Source: Calothrix parasitica NIES-267 (GTDB lineage Bacteria; Cyanobacteriota; Cyanobacteriia; Cyanobacteriales; Nostocaceae). From it: a stretch of 64,000 nucleotides of DNA. Where the stretch lies: the NCBI RefSeq assembly GCF_002368095.1, contig NZ_AP018227.1, positions 6,278,123 to 6,342,122 on the forward strand, in the 5' to 3' direction. Of the stretch, positions 27,662 to 36,395 are shown one piece after another (position 1 is the stretch's first letter; every line of letters begins with the position of its first letter). The notes beneath the pieces were generated by a model. That model saw only the letters and a program-made list of their open reading frames with translations, was not told the origin of the DNA and did not search any database. The position numbers were made by a program, and so were the translations under genes.

Positions 27662-28243
27662 CTATCTTTTTAAACCAGTTTCCGTACAAATGCTATCTAA
27701 CCTCTTATCCCAAGCTTCTATAGGAACTTGAGGTAAATAAGCCAAATCAAACACAATACCAATTGTGGGAATTGATTCCCATTCGGGAGAACTCAAAAAG
27801 CGGTCATAATATCCACCACCGTAACCCAAACGATAATTTTGATAATCGCAAGCAACACAAGGAACTAAAATTAAATCAACTTGAGAAGGATTAATTATTG
27901 GTGAATCAGGTCTCGGTTCCTTAATCCCGTATTTACCAGCAATTAATTCATCTTCAGGTTTCCAAAAATGCCAAAATAAAGATTTCTCCACACAGCGAGG
28001 GAAACCCCAAGTTTTACTATTAGTTGAATTATTATCTAAGAATAAATAGCTTAAATCTGGTTCTTGACGAAAGCTAAAATAAGCAAGAACAGTTTTAGCT
28101 TGGTTAAATAAACTTGAATTATAAATATTTGTACAAATCAATTGACTTTTTGCCCGCCATTTATCTTGTGAAAAAGATTGACGTTGTTTAATGATATCGC
28201 GACGTAAGTCAGCTTTTTCTAATTTATTTTTTGTAGAATTCAT
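27662..28243 (-). CDS. 5-formyltetrahydrofolate cyclo-ligase
   Basis: 193 residues from the ATG at 28243, minus strand; an upstream ATG at 28309 would add 22 hydrophobic residues unlike the family. The N-terminus (KADLRRDIIKQRQSFSQDKWRAKS) and TVLAYFSFRQEPDL match the family, and the C-terminal signature DLILVPCVACDYQNYRLGYGGGYYDRFL with the GYGGGYYDRFL phosphate loop is diagnostic. The enzyme uses ATP to convert 5-formyl-THF to 5,10-methenyl-THF, returning the storage folate to the one-carbon pool. It is flanked upstream by an insertion-sequence remnant. Confidence 0.93.
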   Translation of the reverse strand: MNSTKNKLEKADLRRDIIKQRQSFSQDKWRAKSQLICTNIYNSSLFNQAKTVLAYFSFRQEPDLSYLFLDNNSTNSKTWGFPRCVEKSLFWHFWKPEDELIAGKYGIKEPRPDSPIINPSQVDLILVPCVACDYQNYRLGYGGGYYDRFLSSPEWESIPTIGIVFDLAYLPQVPIEAWDKRLDSICTETGLKR

Positions 28244-28263
28244 GATTTTTAAACAAATAATTT

Positions 28264-28290
28264 TTAATATAGCGGTTTTCACACTTGATA
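28264..28290. repeat. TTAATATAGCG outer inverted repeat, left copy
   Basis: TTAATATAGCGGTTTTCACAC here is matched in inverted orientation near 29090-29103 (AAAAAGCGCTATATTAA). These sequences lie outside the IS ends, so they may be an older repeat element into which the IS inserted. Confidence 0.5.
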
Positions 28291-28322
28291 GAAAACAAGT
28301 AAACTTCACCCCTCCTTAATAA

Positions 28323-29029
28323 CTATGCATTACCCGCATCTTTCTAAACAAAACTAAAAATTACTTAAAATAATAGTGAAACTGTTGGTAGGTATAGTTT
28401 TGTTGATAGGGATTGATTTTGGGTAATGGTAAGAAGATGGAAAAATGGGCTGCTGAAGAATTAAAACAGGTAGATTTAGGAGATGTTCGTCGAAATAAGC
28501 GATTGAAGCGTTTAGTTGAAGATTTGGCATCTCAACCAAACAGTAGCGTACCTCAAGCTTGTGGAGATATTGCAGCAACAAGTGCAGCATACGATTTATG
28601 GAGTTCTCCTTACTTTCAGCCATCAGATATCCTCAATGGACACATAAAAAGTACGGTTGAAAGAATAAAAGAACATTCAGTTATACTGGCAATTCAAGAC
28701 ACCACAAATATTGATTTAACACATCACCCAAAAACAAGTGGTTTGGGTCATCTCGACCATAGAAAAACTTTTGGTCTGAAAGTACATTCAACATTGACAA
28801 CAACAATAACAGGAGTACCACTTGGAATAATTAATCAACAAGTATGGGCTAGGGATATTGAAAATTTAGGTATGGCAAAAAAACGCCGTCAACGGGAAAC
28901 GAAGGAGAAGGAAAGTCAGCGATGGTTAGACAGCTTAGAATTAACACAACAACTCGTACCTAGTGAGATACAAGTAATAAGGGTGGCAAGACTTACGCAA
29001 ATGTTAAGAAAGATGTGACTAATGCATAG
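28323..29029 (+). mobile_element. Internally deleted IS4-family insertion sequence with intact terminal inverted repeats
   Basis: Left end 28323-28345 and right end 29007-29029 are near-perfect inverted repeats of 23 bp: both read inward CTATGCATTA and share ATCTTTCT, with mismatches only in the middle. Between them is the 5' portion of a transposase. The total of about 707 bp is far below the roughly 1.4-1.6 kb of a full IS4-type element, so the middle has been deleted. No clear target-site duplication is visible. Confidence 0.8.
28437..29018 (+). pseudogene. Truncated IS4/Tn5-like transposase
   Basis: 193 residues from ATG 28437. The N-terminus (WAAEELKQVDLGDVRRNKRLKRLVEDLASQP) is the Tn5-type DNA-binding domain, followed by ACGDIAATSAAYDLWSS and the first catalytic aspartate region AIQDTTNIDLTHH and the LKVHSTLTTTITGVPLGI strand. 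The frame continues to SEIQVIRV, just where the second catalytic aspartate block should follow, then ends in an unrelated tail read from the right terminal repeat (ARLTQMLRKM). The remaining D and E of the DDE triad are missing, so it cannot be an active transposase; it could still bind the ends. Flanked by convergent ordinary genes. Confidence 0.85.
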
Positions 29030-29037
29030 CCGCTGAC

Positions 29038-29062
29038 TTGGAGAGGGGAAGGGGTGAGGTTT
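29038..29062 (+). repeat. GGAGAGGGGAAGGGGTGAGGTTT repeat fragment
   Basis: This matches the right arm and tail of the CCTCTCC/GGAGAGG hairpin repeat at 12293-12334. It lies just outside the right end of the deleted IS; the left flank ACTTCACCCCTCCTTAA resembles an inverted piece. Confidence 0.6.
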
Positions 29063-29147
29063 CCATGCATTGTATTGCACTCAGATAAAAAGCGCTATAT
29101 TAATTATCTATAACAGCTATTTTTCTTGATAGAACAATATTATAAAT

Positions 29148-29177
29148 GGTGCATTACGAGTACGGCAATAACGCACC
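29148..29177. repeat. GGTGCATTACG/TAACGCACC hairpin repeat
   Basis: GGTGCATTACG and TAACGCACC form an imperfect stem around AGTACGGCAA. The same family (GGTGC...GCACC) occurs at 12500-12562, 55513-55577 and, as a terminator, 49580-49615. Confidence 0.65.
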
Positions 29178-29196
29178 TTAAATTTTTCCCTATCTT

Positions 29197-29238
29197 GAAA
29201 AGTTGCTCTTGGGGGTTTCCCCCAAGACCGCACTTTCC
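29197..29238. repeat. GGAAAGTGCGGTCTTGG-type hairpin repeat
   Basis: On the minus strand it reads GGAAAGTGCGGTCTTGG, GGGAAACCC centre, CCAAGAGCAACTTTTC; the core CTTGGGGG/CCCCCAAG is a perfect stem. It begins one base after the stop of the hydrolase gene and may end its transcript. A longer copy lies at 34729-34815. Confidence 0.75.
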
Positions 29239-29239
29239 G

Positions 29240-30397
29240 CTATTCCCTTTCTAATTTATTCATACGATTAAAAACTAATTTTGAAATATCAGGGAATATT
29301 TGCCAATCATATGCATAAGTTCTATCTTCTCCGAAAACCACTAGAATGTAACTTTTTCCGTTAGGTGTGGTAATAATACCAGCATCGTTTCGAGAATTAG
29401 AAGTCCATCCAGCTTTTCCTTTAAAATCAACTTTATTTGGTAAAGATGCGCTTAAAAATCCTCTTACCGGGTTGAATTCATTAGGATTTTTATCATGTCT
29501 TTTTGTATCTCTGGTTTCAGCATCTATCGTTAACAGCTTCGCCATCTTTGAACTTGATTTTTCAGAAACAGACTGGTTTTTATTAATTTCATATAACAAT
29601 CTAGCAACCTGTTGGGTCGAAATTTTGTTAAGATTTGGTTTCTCGGGATTATCTCGCAGTTTTAATTCTGAACCCTTTGCTCTAGAAAGTTTTAAAGATG
29701 GAATAGGAAATGTTTTTTGACTGATATTAATATTTTTATAGCCTGCTTTTTGAAAATATTGATTAATTTTTAATCTTTTTGTTCGCCAATTTTTATATTC
29801 TTCTGCTTTTATATTTTGCTTATATTCTGTTTTAGTAATTCTATCAACAATATAGCTAGCAGCCTCGTTATCAGATTTCTGAATCATTGCATCTAAATAT
29901 TCAGGAAATTCTGCTTCTGAGAAAATACCTTTTTCTATTTGAGCATAAAGATTAACCATCCAAAACAATTTAACCACGCTGGCTGGATATCTAAGTTTTT
30001 CCTGCTGATATCCTGCATGTTCGCCGGTTTCTACATCAATGATTGTGATTGATAGTGGCTGAATGGGAAATTTCTGGCTTTTAGCAAAATCAACAACTTC
30101 ATCAACAATTTTCTGCAATTGTCTATTTTTAGCTAAATTAGGAGATGTTGAGATATTATATGTGAGTTCCGAACTTTCTATAGTTTCATTTAGAGAAAGA
30201 GGTGAAGCTGAAGGTATGGGTAATGAAGATAGTTCAGGAGTTGATTTATCTGCTGTTTTTGCAATTTGCTTGTTATCAGTATTTTGTTTATATAAGAAAA
30301 AACCAATTAAACTTACTATTAGCGCAACTCCAGTAACTATACCCGTAAATTGTAATCGTAATAATTGAGTAGAGCGTTTTTTATCGCTGATTCTCAT
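29240..30397 (-). CDS. Membrane-anchored beta-lactamase-fold serine hydrolase
   Basis: 385 residues, minus strand. One membrane helix (about 16-36) anchors a periplasmic domain after a Ser/Pro linker. The class A serine motifs are visible: SVVK (Ser140, Lys143), SDN (175-177) and KAG (328-330) in place of KTG, within FKGKAGWTSNSRNDAGII. The general shape is that of the Beta-lactamase2 family. A clear deacylating glutamate motif was not identified, so it may be a peptidoglycan-directed hydrolase or binding protein rather than an antibiotic-degrading enzyme. It is followed upstream by two Ser/Thr kinase genes on the same strand, 60 bp away; co-expression is possible. Confidence 0.82.
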   Translation of the reverse strand: MRISDKKRSTQLLRLQFTGIVTGVALIVSLIGFFLYKQNTDNKQIAKTADKSTPELSSLPIPSASPLSLNETIESSELTYNISTSPNLAKNRQLQKIVDEVVDFAKSQKFPIQPLSITIIDVETGEHAGYQQEKLRYPASVVKLFWMVNLYAQIEKGIFSEAEFPEYLDAMIQKSDNEAASYIVDRITKTEYKQNIKAEEYKNWRTKRLKINQYFQKAGYKNINISQKTFPIPSLKLSRAKGSELKLRDNPEKPNLNKISTQQVARLLYEINKNQSVSEKSSSKMAKLLTIDAETRDTKRHDKNPNEFNPVRGFLSASLPNKVDFKGKAGWTSNSRNDAGIITTPNGKSYILVVFGEDRTYAYDWQIFPDISKLVFNRMNKLERE

Positions 30398-30459
30398 TTT
30401 AAGTTATATATTTATACTAAATATTGATTGATGATTGGGAATTTTAATTAACAAAATAA

Positions 30460-32001
30460 TTAACGATTATTAATAATATTGATAGTTTCATAGTCAGAAA
30501 TTTTTAACTGTCCATTTTCTAACTGTAAAGAGTATCTCACTAATCTAGTATCAAATGAAGTATTTTTCCCGATAACTATTTTTCCATTTCTATAAAATTT
30601 TCGGTCTTCGGTAAAAATGATTTCAATTGTTGCTCTGTCCTTACTAGCAACAAACTTTTCCACAGAATCAATACTTTGTACGCCATATCTATAATAGGAA
30701 TTATTGTTTGACAACCATTCTAATGAACTACCAGAACCAATATTTTTCCTATAAGCTTCACCTGTTGTTAATTCGGCTCCAAGACTCTGATTAAATGGAG
30801 GAGCAAATAATTGTCTTTTTGCATCTTGCCATCTATTTAAAACGGAAAGTGCTGCTTCTTTTGTAATTGATGATTTTGGAGGATTAACTAAATGTGCAGT
30901 ATTTTGAGAAGAATTATCTTTGTTTTCAGCTAATGTTTTCCTAACTAGAATATCTGTTGGTTGTCTGTTAATAAATGTCATTCCACCAACTACACAAACC
31001 CCAATTACACCTCCGATAATCGTAGCCTTTTGCCAATCTTTCATTCCTTGATTGACCAAAACTGTTGATGGCTGAGCTTGTGCTTCTGATGATGGTAGGG
31101 AAATTACAGTAGGAGGTTCAGCGCTGTTCTTGAGTGGTAAAGAAATTTTAGGTACTTTAGGTGTAATAGCAACCTTTTGAGGTTGCAAAGCTAACAGCAT
31201 TTCTTTCGCAGTTAAAAAGCGTTCTCGTGGGTGAGGTTGAATCGCTTTATCTAAAATTGCGGCAAAATCGGGACTAATATTAGGAGCAAATTCTTTCCAG
31301 ATAATGTCACCTGTAGACGGTAAGGTAGGTAATTCCTGGGGCATTTTACCCGTAAGTAAGTATATCGCAGTTAGTCCCAAACTATACAAATCGCTGGAAT
31401 ATACTGGTCTTCCTGCGGTTTGTTCGCTAGGCATAAATCCCGGTGTTCCAATTACAATAGACCTTGTGGAATTCTCGGAAACAACCATGACGGTATGCAT
31501 CGTTTCCTTTACTGCTCCAAAGTCGATTAAAACAGGCAGATTATCTACTGAGCGAATTAAGATATTATCTGGTTTGATATCTCTATGAACGATACGTTTA
31601 GCGTGGATATATTCTAGGACGGGTAAAATATTAATTAAAATTTCTTTGACAAAAGTATCGTTTAATCTTCCTTCTTTTCGTAGCTTTTTTCCTAAAGTGT
31701 CTCCTTGTATATATTCTTGGACTAAGTAAAACTGCCCATCATTATTGAAATAAGCATATAAATGTGGTATTTGATTTATACCGTCACTTAATTCTTCTAA
31801 TAGTGCAGCTTCTCGCTGAAATCTTTCTTTGACTAATTCATATATTTGTGGGTTGTGTTCTACAGGTTTTAGTTGTTTAATTACACATTTACGTTTAGAA
31901 GGCATTTGAATATCTTCAGCCAAAAAGGTTTCCCCAAATCCTCCCGAGGCTAAGACTTTAATTACTTTATAGCGACCGTTTAATAGTGCTGGTGTCATCA
32001 T
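30460..32001 (-). CDS. Ser/Thr protein kinase with C-terminal ARC6-like IMS (DUF4101) domain
   Basis: 513 residues, minus strand. The kinase domain (about 8-275) is complete: ASGGFGETFLA loop, Lys42, HRDIKPDN (139-146) and DFG (160-162), with the activation segment TPGFMPSEQ. A single membrane helix (about 326-345) follows a Pro/Ser linker. The outer C-terminal domain (about 373-510) reads KEAALSVLNRWQDAKRQLFA, SLEWLSNNNSYYRYGVQSID and VRYSLQLENGQLKISDYE, the pattern of the IMS/ARC6-like domain (PF13355) known from the division protein Ftn2/ARC6. Thus a cytoplasmic kinase is joined to a periplasmic domain that resembles part of a division protein. The next kinase gene lies 100 bp upstream and is a paralogue. 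Confidence 0.87.
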   Translation of the reverse strand: MMTPALLNGRYKVIKVLASGGFGETFLAEDIQMPSKRKCVIKQLKPVEHNPQIYELVKERFQREAALLEELSDGINQIPHLYAYFNNDGQFYLVQEYIQGDTLGKKLRKEGRLNDTFVKEILINILPVLEYIHAKRIVHRDIKPDNILIRSVDNLPVLIDFGAVKETMHTVMVVSENSTRSIVIGTPGFMPSEQTAGRPVYSSDLYSLGLTAIYLLTGKMPQELPTLPSTGDIIWKEFAPNISPDFAAILDKAIQPHPRERFLTAKEMLLALQPQKVAITPKVPKISLPLKNSAEPPTVISLPSSEAQAQPSTVLVNQGMKDWQKATIIGGVIGVCVVGGMTFINRQPTDILVRKTLAENKDNSSQNTAHLVNPPKSSITKEAALSVLNRWQDAKRQLFAPPFNQSLGAELTTGEAYRKNIGSGSSLEWLSNNNSYYRYGVQSIDSVEKFVASKDRATIEIIFTEDRKFYRNGKIVIGKNTSFDTRLVRYSLQLENGQLKISDYETINIINNR

Positions 32002-32100
32002 AGGCTCACACCCAGTATTTATTAAACTATAGCCACGAAAAAATACTATTATCCTCTATATATTTACTTAAATATGATTACTAATATTTTTATCAAAACT

Positions 32101-33792
32101 TTAATTTAACTTCTCGGAGTCATCAAATTTCCAATTTTTTTGCTCCTGATTCCACACAAGTTTAAAGCTGTGAGCATTGGGTACAACTCTTCCCGCTTTC
32201 ATATGATATTTGAGTTGTACTTCTACTGTTGCGGTATTGGAAGTTGATGTGATGATTTTTGCTGTTTCAATTTCTACTCTTTGAACTTGATTCCACCAAT
32301 TTGTATATTCTGAGTATCTATTATTTGATTTTTCTCTCTGAAATTTGGGAGTAAGTTGATTCCAACTGGCTGCATAATCGCGATTATTAATAGTACTGTA
32401 ATAGTTGATTACTGCTTGATTTGGTAGCAGTTTAGAATCTGTTTTAGAATTTTCTATTTGAGAACCATAGAAATAATTTGGCGATACATTTGCATTTTCA
32501 CTAGCTAATCCGCAATAAGCGTCTTGATTGCGTTGAATGTAATTTTTCAGTGAGTCAATACATTTGCTACGGCTGGTAAATTTTGCAGTATAAACCTGGT
32601 GGTATGGTTTTCCAGATAAATTTGGATAATCCCGCACCCAAAATTTACCAGCTTGTTCGTAGCCAGCATTTTTTAAATTTTTTATTTGATTATTAGCGTT
32701 ATTAATATCTTGATATGCCGAATCTGCTAGATAATAAAAAGAAATCGGGGCTTGCGTTGGTAGTGTAGTTGCGATTTCGGTTGGGGTTATCGTCGGCTTT
32801 GATGTTCCGTCAGTGATTATTTGTGGCTGCTGTCTTTGTTGAAAAAACACAGCAGCTAATAGCGTACCTATCCCAATTAAACTACCTATTAACGCTGGTT
32901 TAAACCAACCTCCCCTCTGAGTGGGTTTTGCAATTTCGCGTGTTGATGGTGCTGATGGTGCTAACGGTATTGTTTGTGAGGTAGATTGGGAATGTAGGGC
33001 GTTTAGCATTTCTTTTGCAGAAGAAAAACGTTCTCTAATGTGAGAGCGAATTGCTTTATCTAAAACTGCTGCAAGATTATAGCTAACACCATTTTTCGGC
33101 CAAATAATTTCACCACTATAGCTATCGCTTTCTAATTGCTGGGGTAGTTGAGCAGTTAATAAATAAATAGCGACTAATCCCAAACTATATAGATCGCTCG
33201 CAAAAACAGCCCTTCCAGCAGCTTGTTCCATTGACATAAATCCCGGTGTACCGATGACAATTGAACTAGTAACACCACCATGAGAATTAATTTGCGTAGC
33301 CATTGTCTCTCGAACCGCACCGAAATCGATTAAAACTGGTAAATTATCTGATGAGCGGATAATAATATTTTCTGGTTTGATGTCCCGGTGAACTATGCCT
33401 TTACTATGAACGTAATCAAGTACATTCAAAATCGCAATTAATATCTCTCGCACCCCAGACTCGCTCAAAGGTCCGCTATTTGCAACAGTTTCGCTCAAAG
33501 TCTTTCCTTGAACGTATTCCTGAGCTAAGTAAAACTGCTGGTTTTCAGCAAAGTAAGCGTATAACCTGGGAATTTGAGGGTTTCCGTCACCTAATTCTTC
33601 TAATATCGCTGCTTCTCGTCCAAACCTTTGTTTGATTATTTCATAGGTCTGAGGATTATCTTGAATTACTCTTAGTTGTTTGATTACACATCGGCGAGTC
33701 GAAGGTATCTGGGTATCTTCTGCTAGAAAGGTTTCTCCAAATCCACCGCTTCCCAAAGTTCTAAGCAAACGATAGCGGTTGTTGAGCAGCAT
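32101..33792 (-). CDS. Ser/Thr protein kinase with SPOR-like and NTF2-like extracytoplasmic domains
   Basis: 563 residues, minus strand. The kinase domain (about 5-270) has GSGGFGETFLA, HRDIKPEN (135-142) and DFGAVRET, and is closely similar to the next kinase in the operon. A membrane helix (about 297-317) leads to an outer part: about 348-425 looks like a SPOR-type module (NQIKNLKNAGYEQAGKFWVRDY and VYTAKFTSRSKCIDSLKNYI), then about 440-560 resembles an NTF2-like sensor domain (NYYSTINNRDYAASWNQLTPKF ending KLVWNQEQKNWKFDD). SPOR domains bind denuded glycan of septal peptidoglycan, so a link to envelope or division status is possible; this is inference. The start is the ATG at 33792; the two kinases and the hydrolase form a same-strand block. 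Confidence 0.85.
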   Translation of the reverse strand: MLLNNRYRLLRTLGSGGFGETFLAEDTQIPSTRRCVIKQLRVIQDNPQTYEIIKQRFGREAAILEELGDGNPQIPRLYAYFAENQQFYLAQEYVQGKTLSETVANSGPLSESGVREILIAILNVLDYVHSKGIVHRDIKPENIIIRSSDNLPVLIDFGAVRETMATQINSHGGVTSSIVIGTPGFMSMEQAAGRAVFASDLYSLGLVAIYLLTAQLPQQLESDSYSGEIIWPKNGVSYNLAAVLDKAIRSHIRERFSSAKEMLNALHSQSTSQTIPLAPSAPSTREIAKPTQRGGWFKPALIGSLIGIGTLLAAVFFQQRQQPQIITDGTSKPTITPTEIATTLPTQAPISFYYLADSAYQDINNANNQIKNLKNAGYEQAGKFWVRDYPNLSGKPYHQVYTAKFTSRSKCIDSLKNYIQRNQDAYCGLASENANVSPNYFYGSQIENSKTDSKLLPNQAVINYYSTINNRDYAASWNQLTPKFQREKSNNRYSEYTNWWNQVQRVEIETAKIITSTSNTATVEVQLKYHMKAGRVVPNAHSFKLVWNQEQKNWKFDDSEKLN

Positions 33793-34690
<898 letters not shown>

Positions 34691-34728
34691 CTCGATTCAG
34701 AAAGTCAGTAGTGATTATGATTGATAAC

Positions 34729-34815
34729 GGAAAGTGCGGTCTTGGGGAGCCATTGCGTTGGACGGGTTCCCCGGCTTGAAGCAAATGGCGTGGTTTCCAC
34801 CAAGAGCAACTTTCC
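34729..34815. repeat. 87-bp GGAAAGTGCGGTCTTGG element with inverted ends
   Basis: The ends GGAAAGTGCGGTCTTGG and CCAAGAGCAACTTTCC are imperfect inverted repeats with about 54 bp between. The same ends with a 9-bp centre lie at 29197-29238. A MITE-like or palindromic repeat sits here between rpsT and the TatD gene. Confidence 0.7.
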
Positions 34816-34845
34816 AAGACACTGACTTAAAAAAAGGATAAATCA

Positions 34846-35631
34846 ATGCAGTTGATTGACACCCACGTTCATCTTAACTTTGACCAATTCCAGCCGGATT
34901 TGGAAGCGGTGCGCTCCCGATGGCAAGAAGCAGGTGTTGTGCGTCTGGTGCATTCATGTGTTGAGCCGTCAGAATTTTCGGGAATCCAAGCATTGGCTGA
35001 ACGGTTTCCGGAAATTAGTTTTGCGGTGGGATTGCATCCCCTCGATGCCCAAAAATGGACATCCCAAACAGCTAACCAGATAGAATCCTTGGCTAGTTCC
35101 GGGGATAAAGTTGTTGCTATTGGGGAAATGGGTCTGGATTTTTATAAGGCTGATAATATCGAGCAGCAAATTTTGGTACTCGAAGAACAGTTGAAAATAG
35201 CAGCAAATTTGAACTTGCCAGTTATTATCCACTGTAGAGATGCGGCTTTAAAAATGAGAATGGTTCTTGAAAGTTTCGCCGAGCGTTACGGAGATAAAGT
35301 ACGCGGAGTCATGCACTGCTGGGGTGGAACACCGGTCGAAACCCAGTGGTTTCTGGACTTAGGTTTTTACGTTAGCTTCAGCGGAACTGTTACTTTCAAG
35401 AATGCCCATGCAATCAAGGAATCAGCTGCTATGGTCAAAGGCGATCGCCTTTTAATTGAAACTGACTGTCCTTTTTTAGCTCCGGTTCCAAAGCGAGGTC
35501 AGAGACGCAACGAGCCATCTTACGTTCGCTTTGTCGCGGAACAAGTAGCCAGCTTGCGAGGAGAAACCTTGGATTCAATCGCTGCGATTACAACTAAAAA
35601 TGCTTGCGATTTATTCGGTCTGGAGCTATGA
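34846..35631 (+). CDS. TatD family metal-dependent hydrolase
   Basis: 261 residues. The TatD/YcfH fold is plain: [12 protein letters not shown] with the HxH metal ligands, [18 protein letters not shown] with the bridging glutamate, [17 protein letters not shown], and [12 protein letters not shown] with the final aspartate. Members act as 3'-5' DNA exonucleases or D-aminoacyl-tRNA-related quality control; the exact role is not set. AAGGA lies about 10 bp before the ATG. It sits between rpsT and the rpoB leader, in the position where other bacteria often have rplJL. Confidence 0.93.
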   Translation: MQLIDTHVHLNFDQFQPDLEAVRSRWQEAGVVRLVHSCVEPSEFSGIQALAERFPEISFAVGLHPLDAQKWTSQTANQIESLASSGDKVVAIGEMGLDFYKADNIEQQILVLEEQLKIAANLNLPVIIHCRDAALKMRMVLESFAERYGDKVRGVMHCWGGTPVETQWFLDLGFYVSFSGTVTFKNAHAIKESAAMVKGDRLLIETDCPFLAPVPKRGQRRNEPSYVRFVAEQVASLRGETLDSIAAITTKNACDLFGLEL

Positions 35632-36142
35632 AAGGTTATTTGAGTAAAGTAATTTGAGTGTTGATATCTTTCAAGCTAATTAAAAAATCCTACTTTAGGA
35701 GGAGGCAAAATGTGATAGAATTCTGTCCTCCGATTATATTCACCTGGGTCATAATAGTTGAGTGACTCGGAAAATATAATTAGCTACGATTATAAAAAAC
35801 GCTCAAATGAAAGCAGTTTCATGTATCCGGTCTCCCAAGCGGGAATAATTAGTTGATAATTACCGCTTCAATAACTGGTAAATGAGCTATAGCGAGCTTA
35901 CCCATTACGGCTAAATATTTCATTTATAGAAAACTATTAAATCGGTTCTCAAGCTCGGGATAGTAGTGACCGGTCTCGAAATCAAAGCTATTCGCCGAAA
36001 ACTTTTCTTAATGTCGCGATTTAATTCATGATTCGGGAGTAGGATATCATCACATATACAGCGGAAAGGTTGTTGCAATAGGGTTGATCAAATACTAAGA
36101 CGGCATTGCTTGTTTGGGTAAAATTGCCAAAAGGGAGGGGGA
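35632..36142. other. Leader region of rpoB (first part)
   Basis: The 511 bp before the small leader ORF is not repeat-rich. It contains an imperfect hairpin GGTAAATGAGC/GAGCTTACC at 35877-35902 and several CGGTCTC-containing stretches. It probably holds the rpoBC promoter; I could not assign -35/-10 elements with confidence. Confidence 0.45.
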
Positions 36143-36286
36143 ATGAATAAAGGAAAGCAGTATATACCTGATTCTATTAGCGAGCTTGTGGTCGAGCAAG
36201 AAAAAGGCAGAAAATCAACATGCCAATTCTTTTTTACCTTCTTGAAAAGGGAGGATTATTTTTTTCATGAAACATGCTATCCATAG
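36143..36286 (+). CDS. 47-codon upstream ORF in the rpoB leader with strong ribosome site
   Basis: ATG at 36143 is preceded by AAGGGAGGGGGA, one of the strongest Shine-Dalgarno-like sequences in this window. The frame encodes a peptide starting MNKGKQYIPDSISELVVEQE, then a basic stretch and an aromatic tail ending FHETCYP before TAG at 36284. I recognise no family. It ends 110 bp before rpoB. It could be a real small protein, a translated leader affecting rpoB expression, or chance. The start signal is seen; translation is inference. Confidence 0.4.
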   Translation: MNKGKQYIPDSISELVVEQEKGRKSTCQFFFTFLKREDYFFHETCYP

Positions 36287-36395
36287 GCTGTTATATTCCA
36301 TTTATCCACACGAAAATTTCACTGCGGCTTCCTGAGTGTGATGAGAATTTCGCAACGAGACAAAACACAAATTTAACCCCTTTATAGATTTTAAT

